From an uncultured Prevotellaceae bacterium (lineage in GTDB: Bacteria > Bacteroidota > Bacteroidia > Bacteroidales > Bacteroidaceae), in assembly GCA_900316505.1 (NCBI GenBank), contig ONDH01000018.1:1-61895 (forward strand): a stretch of 61,895 bases of DNA, given 5' to 3'. How positions within the stretch are numbered: position 1 is the stretch's first letter; the number at the start of each line of letters is the position of its first letter. The translations under genes were made by a program, and so were the position numbers. The notes under the pieces were generated by a model. It searched no databases, was not told where the DNA came from, and saw only the letters and a program-made list of their open reading frames with translations. This document shows positions 57,486 through 61,895 of this stretch, piece after piece.

Positions 57486-59000
57486 TTATTGAATGAGTAT
57501 TTTGTGTTCGTTATAAAGATAGATGCCCTTCTCTGTGGGTTTACCATCCAGTTTCTTGCCATCCAATGTGTACCAGCAGTCTTTCTCGCAGATGCCGCCC
57601 TGCACATCACGGATGGATTGTATGTCTGTCACTCCTTCATCTTCCAGCTGGAAGTCATAGCGGATACTGCCGCTCGCCGCTGCAGGCACTTTCAAATAGG
57701 CTTTGTTTCGTGCCAATGAACCAGAAGCTGAAGGTACAAAAGCACCGTTCTTCAAAATGTACTGTGTGCCATCAGCCACATAACCGACGGGACTGACATG
57801 GGAACCCCGGAGAAGATTGCCAGTATAGTCGGCAAGCCCTTCATCTGTGGTGTGCGACAAAACGACATCTGCGCCGCCATCATAATAAACCAGCGCGCCA
57901 CACCCTTCGTTGAGGGTGCTGACTTGACGGAGCGTGATGGTGTTGTTTCCTTTGTCTGCCTTTGTCACGATGTAGGCTTTCACGCCATTCAGGTCGGTGT
58001 AATTGCCATTCGGCACAATGGAAAGCCACTTCTTTTCCGGGGTGAAATGGAAGGTGATGTCGCGGTTCTTGCAGAAGGAATTGAGCTGAGGATAAGAGCC
58101 GTCCTCAATCACCCATACGGGATTGTTCTTCTCCGTGGTCAAGATGTCTGACCACTCGTCTTCAGTCTCAGCAGTCGCCACCGTCATCTCTGTGGTGGAG
58201 GCACCTTTGACAGTCGTTTTTGAGGGGGAACCAACTCCATTTTTAGACCCAATTGTCACATCTTTGCCATATTTGAATCCCTCCATGCTGACTTTTTCCG
58301 TATCATATCGGCAATCATCCAGGAACTCCGTACTGCCACACTGACCAACGATGAAACCGAAATAAGAGTTATTGTTTACATCAGACACCGTGATGACCGT
58401 GTTGATCACGAAGCAAAGCTGGAGGCTGCCGCCATTCACATCGCCCACCAATCCACCTGCATTGACTTCTGAATCCTTGCTTGCCGTCACGTTTCCTTGA
58501 TGCCAGCAATTTTCAATTTTACCTTCGGAGTAACCACAAAGCCCTCCAACATATTGAGTTCCTAAAACCGCAATGTCGCTGTAGCAACTGCTGATCTCAC
58601 CGGACTTCAGATAGCCACAAATACCGCCCACATAAAGTTTGCCAGCAACAACGCTTCCTTCCACTCCCACATCTCTCACACTGCCACCGTCAATATATCC
58701 AAACAGACCTGCATAGTCGTTGCTTCCTTCGACTTTGAGATTGCGAATCTTGTGTCCCCACCCTTCAAAGTTTCCCATAAAAGGATTTGTCGCATCACCA
58801 ATGGGTGTCCATGCCTCATTGTTCAAATCGAGGTCAGCTTTGAGATAAATATTTTGATATTGATATGAGGTTCCTGAATTGACGGCATTTCTAAAAGCTT
58901 TCAATTCATCTACAGTTGTGATGGTCACATCAGCAAATAGATTCCCTGTTACCATCCATAGCAAGAGGGTGGCAAGAATACAACATTTATAACCCTTCAT
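57486..59000 (-). CDS. GLUG-motif surface protein
   Basis: 504 residues from ATG 59000 (signal peptide MKGYKCCILATLLLWMVTGN). GLUG-like turns repeat at about 85-215 (YAGLFGYIDGGSVRDVG, YVGGICGYLKSGEISSCY, YVGGLCGYSEGKIENCW, NAGGLVGDVNGGSLQLC). A beta-rich domain (KAYLKVPAAASGSIRYDF) and the tail CWYTLDGKKLDGKPTEKGIYL follow, a likely C-terminal sorting signal. First gene of the operon that leads into the giant protein. Confidence 0.85.
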   Translation of the reverse strand: MKGYKCCILATLLLWMVTGNLFADVTITTVDELKAFRNAVNSGTSYQYQNIYLKADLDLNNEAWTPIGDATNPFMGNFEGWGHKIRNLKVEGSNDYAGLFGYIDGGSVRDVGVEGSVVAGKLYVGGICGYLKSGEISSCYSDIAVLGTQYVGGLCGYSEGKIENCWHQGNVTASKDSEVNAGGLVGDVNGGSLQLCFVINTVITVSDVNNNSYFGFIVGQCGSTEFLDDCRYDTEKVSMEGFKYGKDVTIGSKNGVGSPSKTTVKGASTTEMTVATAETEDEWSDILTTEKNNPVWVIEDGSYPQLNSFCKNRDITFHFTPEKKWLSIVPNGNYTDLNGVKAYIVTKADKGNNTITLRQVSTLNEGCGALVYYDGGADVVLSHTTDEGLADYTGNLLRGSHVSPVGYVADGTQYILKNGAFVPSASGSLARNKAYLKVPAAASGSIRYDFQLEDEGVTDIQSIRDVQGGICEKDCWYTLDGKKLDGKPTEKGIYLYNEHKILIQ

Positions 59001-59059
59001 TATTATAACAAAATTTGTGTTTCCGTTCTTCAACAAGTACTAATCATTCAATTCCGCGG

Positions 59060-59067
59060 CAAAGTTA
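59060..59067 (-). promoter_or_regulatory. -7 promoter element of the giant-protein operon (TAACTTTG)
   Basis: The minus strand reads TAACTTTG followed by CC, about 60 nt before ATG 59000. Confidence 0.6.
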
Positions 59068-59225
59068 CACAATATTTTTCAAACACAAGAAGGAGAAAAA
59101 GAAAAAGTGATGGTAAAACACATAAAGTAACGCAACACCTTCACTTTAAGTAATGAAGGAAGGACACCGATCGACCTGCTAAAGTTGAGTCATGATGCCA
59201 TCATCAGTCCACCTCAAAGTCGACA

Positions 59226-59303
59226 CTCGTAGCCCCTTTGAGCCTTACGTCGTAAGGCTCGCGAGGGTAACGACGTAAGGCCCGCGAGCTTTGTGGAAGG
59301 AGG
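59226..59303 (+). repeat. Interspersed hairpin repeat R3, copy b
   Basis: 78 nt, the same length and nearly the same sequence as 38856-38933 (CTCGTAGCCCCTTTGAGC start, TTTGTGGAAGGAGG end). The inner hairpin is stronger here because both arms read CTTACGTCG/CGACGTAAG. Confidence 0.85.
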
Positions 59304-59305
59304 AA

Positions 59306-59379
59306 TGACAGGACAGTTGACAGGGGACAATTGACAGTTGACAGTTGACAATTGACAATTGACAGGGGACAATTGACAG
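59306..59379. repeat. Heptamer array, unit GACAGTT / GACAATT
   Basis: About ten units of GACAGTT, GACAATT and GACAGGG type directly after repeat R3 copy b. R3 copy a is followed instead by AATTCAT units. Confidence 0.88.
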
Positions 59380-59532
59380 TATCAACCCGTAGTAAAACAA
59401 CACTCGCGACTAATAAAACCACGGATTGGTTTTTTCTGAAACTAATTTGAATAATTAGAATAATTATGTCACTAATTTCTATAATTAAATCATCAAAATT
59501 TGTGGATAAAATTATTTTAATTATGGTAATTT

Positions 59533-59568
59533 GTGGGAAACCATCCGGACGGGGCTTTCGCCAAGAAA
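59533..59568 (+). repeat. Interspersed repeat R4, copy b
   Basis: 36 nt matching 38163-38198 with one visible difference (CCATCCGGACGG in place of the perfect palindrome). Confidence 0.8.
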
Positions 59569-59589
59569 GCCAAAAATCCGCATTCGTGC

Positions 59590-59629
59590 AATTGGCTACG
59601 CCGAGCTAAAGGTTCGTGGTCAAAAAAAA
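59590..59629 (+). repeat. Interspersed repeat R2, copy c
   Basis: AATTGGCTACGCCGAGCTAA then AGGTTCGTGGTCAAAAAAAA, followed by 9-nt units (AATCCGTTT, AATCGGTTA, AATCTGTGG). Confidence 0.8.
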
Positions 59630-59678
59630 TCCGTTTAATCGGTTAAATCTGTGGTTAAAAAAATCAGCTGAATCCGTT

Positions 59679-59736
59679 CAATCGTTCCGCAGGAACTTGT
59701 CTTAAAAAAACATACCGCTTCGCGATGATTCAGCAG
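59679..59736 (+). repeat. Interspersed repeat R1, copy D
   Basis: A 58-nt copy of R1, preceded by R2 (59590) and R4 (59533). Between 59001 and 59876 only these repeats and the surface-operon promoter were recognised. Confidence 0.85.
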
Positions 59737-59876
59737 ATTCATCGGATTTATGGGATTTATCCAAATCCACACACAGCTTTATACAAGTGAGCCACTTTTT
59801 CAGGGAAAAGGAAGGCATTTTTCCCTATTCCATAAAAAAGTCGCTACATAATAATGAACATGTGAGGAAAATTTCG

Positions 59877-59884
59877 TATATTTG
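59877..59884 (+). promoter_or_regulatory. -7 promoter element of the decarboxylase operon (TATATTTG)
   Basis: TATATTTG followed by C, 43 nt before the oadG-like ATG. Confidence 0.6.
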
Positions 59885-59926
59885 CACCGTTTTTAATGTA
59901 GAAAGATTTAATTAAACTCACATTAT

Positions 59927-60196
59927 ATGATTACAAATGACATTTATGGGGCTTTGCAGCTCCTTATTGTTGGTATGCTCACGGTGTTCGCAGTGTTGCT
60001 CATCGTGATCAACCTCGGCAAGTTGCTCATCTGGGCTGTGAACAAGTGGGCTCCAGAAGAGACTGTGGCCAAGAAGGCGGCTCCCGCTCAGAAGGCAATC
60101 GCCAGCATCGACGCAACCACAAAGGCTATCATCGACGCCACCATCAGCCAAATCACTGGCGGCAAGGGACGTGCGTCTAAAATCACTAAGTTGTAA
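59927..60196 (+). CDS. Sodium-pump decarboxylase gamma subunit (OadG-like)
   Basis: 89 residues: one N-terminal membrane helix (LLIVGMLTVFAVLLIVINLGKLLIWAV) and a polar cytosolic tail. This is the small gamma subunit that assembles the membrane decarboxylase (oxaloacetate or methylmalonyl-CoA type). The gene for the carboxyltransferase follows 23 nt later, as in known operons. Which substrate is used cannot be told from this subunit. Confidence 0.82.
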   Translation: MITNDIYGALQLLIVGMLTVFAVLLIVINLGKLLIWAVNKWAPEETVAKKAAPAQKAIASIDATTKAIIDATISQITGGKGRASKITKL

Positions 60197-60219
60197 TAAA
60201 ATTTTAAGGATAAAAAGAT

Positions 60220-61895
60220 ATGGCAAAAGAAGTAAAGTTCTCACTGGTCTTCCGCGACATGTGGCAGAGCGCTGGTAAGTATCAGCCTCGTGTGGACCAG
60301 CTCGTAAAAGTGGCTCCTGCTATCATCAAGATGGGATGTTTCGACCGCGTTGAAACCAATGGTGGTGGCTTTGAGCAGGTGAACCTTCTCTACGGAGAAA
60401 ACCCCAACAAGTCGGTGCGCGAATGGACCAAGCCTTTCCATGAGGCTGGCATCCAGACCCACATGCTTGACCGCGCTCTGAACGCTCTGCGCATGAGCCC
60501 AGTTCCAAAGGATGTGCGCAAGCTTTTCTATAAGGTGAAGAAGGCGCAGGGTACGGACATCACCCGTATCTTCTGCGGTCTGAACGATCCACGTAACGTG
60601 ATTCCTTCCATCCAGTATGCAAAGGAGGCTGGCATGATTGCCCAGGCTTCTCTCTGCATCACCTACTCCCCTATCCACACCGTTGAGTACTACGTGGACC
60701 TCGCCAAGAAGTTCATCGACGCTGGTGCTGACGAAATCTGTCTGAAGGACATGGCAGGTATCGGTCGCCCTGTATCGCTCGGCAAGATTGTGGCTGGCAT
60801 CAAGAACCTGAAGAAGGACATCGTGATTCAGTACCACTCTCACGCTGGCCCTGGCTTCAACATGGCTTCCATCCTCGAAGTCTGCAACGCCGGTTGTGAC
60901 TACATCGACACAGGTATGTCTCCACTCTCTTGGGGTACCGGTCACGCTGACATCATCGCCGTGCAGGAGATGCTGAAGGACGCTGGCTTCAAGGTGAAGG
61001 AAATCAACATGGCTGCCTACATGGAGGTGCGCACTCAGATTCAGGAGATGTGCGACGACTTCCTCGGCTACTATATCCCCGACCTCAACCACATCAACAA
61101 CTCGCTGCTCGTGAAGCCAGGTCTTCCTGGCGGCATGATGGGTTCGCTGATGACCGACTTGGAGGACAACCTCAAGTCGCTGAACAAGTGGAAGGTGAAG
61201 AACGGTCAGCCAGAGCTGACTACCGACGACCTGCTCATCAAGCTCTTCGACGAAGTGGCTTACGTATGGCCTAAGGTGGGTTATCCATGTCTGGTGACTC
61301 CGTTCTCTCAGTATGTGAAGAACCTCGCCCTGATGAACGTGATGCAGATGGAAAAGGGCAAGCAGCGTTGGAGCATGATTGCCGACACCATCTGGGACAT
61401 GATTCTCGGCAAGGCTGGTCAGCTGCCTGGTCCCGTTGCGCCTGAGCTCGTTGAGATGGCAAAGGAACAGGGTCGTGAGTTTGAGACACAAGACCCACAG
61501 TCTTACTTCCCCGACAAGCTCGACGAGTTCCGCGAGGAAATGAAGCAGAACGGCTGGGATTTCGGTCAGGACGACGAAGAGCTCTTCGAACTCGCCATGC
61601 ACCCAGAGCAGTACCGTGCCTACAAGAGCGGTAAGGCGAAGGCTGACTTCGAGGCTGACCTCGCTAAGCGCAAGGCTGCCAAGAATGCTCCAGCAGCAGG
61701 TGCCGAAGGTCCTAAGAGCGTGACTGTTCAGGTGAACGGTGTGAACTACAAGGTGGACATCGCTTACGGCGACGCCGCTCCTGCAGCTCCTGCAGCAGGT
61801 ACAGCACCCGCAGCCGCTCCAGCTGGCGAAGGTGAGGACATCGTGGCTCCATTGGAGGGTAAGTTCTACCTCGTGAAGGACAACTCTGAGACTCC
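60220..61895 (+). CDS. Carboxyltransferase subunit of a biotin-dependent decarboxylase (OadA-like), 3' end missing
   Basis: The frame is open from ATG 60220 (MAKEVKFSLVFRDMWQSAGKY) to the window edge, 558 codons so far. HMGL-like TIM barrel: FRD near the start, EICLKDMAG with the Lys (usually carboxylated), and YHSHAGPGFN with the two metal-binding histidines. The conserved carboxyltransferase region continues to about residue 470. A Pro/Ala-rich linker then leads into the start of a biotinyl domain (IVAPLEGKF); the biotin Lys lies beyond the edge. It transfers CO2 from the carboxylic acid to biotin as part of a sodium pump or related carboxylase. Confidence 0.85.
   Translation, partial: MAKEVKFSLVFRDMWQSAGKYQPRVDQLVKVAPAIIKMGCFDRVETNGGGFEQVNLLYGENPNKSVREWTKPFHEAGIQTHMLDRALNALRMSPVPKDVRKLFYKVKKAQGTDITRIFCGLNDPRNVIPSIQYAKEAGMIAQASLCITYSPIHTVEYYVDLAKKFIDAGADEICLKDMAGIGRPVSLGKIVAGIKNLKKDIVIQYHSHAGPGFNMASILEVCNAGCDYIDTGMSPLSWGTGHADIIAVQEMLKDAGFKVKEINMAAYMEVRTQIQEMCDDFLGYYIPDLNHINNSLLVKPGLPGGMMGSLMTDLEDNLKSLNKWKVKNGQPELTTDDLLIKLFDEVAYVWPKVGYPCLVTPFSQYVKNLALMNVMQMEKGKQRWSMIADTIWDMILGKAGQLPGPVAPELVEMAKEQGREFETQDPQSYFPDKLDEFREEMKQNGWDFGQDDEELFELAMHPEQYRAYKSGKAKADFEADLAKRKAAKNAPAAGAEGPKSVTVQVNGVNYKVDIAYGDAAPAAPAAGTAPAAAPAGEGEDIVAPLEGKFYLVKDNSET

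Noticed and set aside
59204..59422. 72-codon minus-strand ORF in the spacer
   Set aside because: It is a translation of repeat R3 and the GACAGTT array (VNCPLSIVNCQLSTVNC) and has no start context.

Overview
The window looks like a chromosomal segment of a Bacteroidales organism, most likely Prevotella-like (inferred). The evidence is the many -7 elements of the form TAnnTTTG (often TAYCTTTGC), lipoproteins with a Cys-Ser-Asp/Ser pattern after the signal peptide, surface proteins ending in a WYTL-DG/QG...GIYI-NGKK tail, and families typical of the phylum (calycin-like lipoproteins, GLUG and InlB-type repeat proteins, an HU-like protein, an OadG/OadA-type decarboxylase). No rRNA, tRNA or CRISPR array was recognised.

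Layout. 1-4.8 kb: the start of an NTF2-like gene, an AraC regulator, and a three-gene minus-strand operon (iron alcohol dehydrogenase, amidohydrolase-ABM fusion, flavodoxin-cyclophilin-like lipoprotein). 5-12.6 kb: a membrane LytTR regulator facing a plus-strand operon (HEAT protein, QueG-like ferredoxin, frameshifted DJ-1 and DJ-1/VOC), then GNAT-zinc ribbon, DUF3795, a second AraC, a methyltransferase and a calycin-like lipoprotein. Two promoters here share an upstream block at identical spacing. 12.6-29.4 kb: housekeeping genes, namely mnmE, a uridine phosphorylase-like gene, two membrane proteins, a DUF3298-type lipoprotein, a tightly overlapping DUF2520/KdsC-like/Maf/Lrp operon, nitroreductase, mltG, a GH2 glycosidase, nadE, a GH3 hexosaminidase and ettA. 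29.4-39 kb: a broken zeta-toxin locus, an orphan sugar-binding lipoprotein, a surface-protein operon with a small conserved peptide, and repeat-rich DNA with a second broken toxin-antitoxin pair. 39-43.8 kb: a replication-like module made of an SF3 helicase and a CHC2 primase, separated by a symmetric nest of inverted repeats and 11-bp-spaced iterons; then a transposase remnant, a DUF5675-like gene and an HU-like gene. 43.9-46.95 kb: an AT-richer five-gene operon with an EcoO109I-type restriction endonuclease, a PD-(D/E)xK protein, an ORF6N protein and two unknowns, with no methyltransferase. 47-59 kb: a surface-protein operon with a protein of about 3,160 residues. 59-61.9 kb: repeat-rich DNA and the start of a sodium-pump decarboxylase operon.

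Two themes cut across the annotation. First, many intergenic spacers are filled by arrays whose unit is 7 nt long but whose sequence differs from site to site (CTCAATT, CTAAACT, CATCGTA, AATTCAT, GACAGTT and others). They often reach right up to, or into, start codons. At four sites they flank or adjoin a conserved GGCTRACGCGATG core. Second, four interspersed repeat types (called R1 to R4 here) recur as mosaics in the spacers beside surface-protein genes. With two toxin genes reduced to stubs next to intact antitoxin-like genes, the accessory parts look shaped by frequent small rearrangements.

All assignments come from reading the sequence and recognising motifs. No database search was run.
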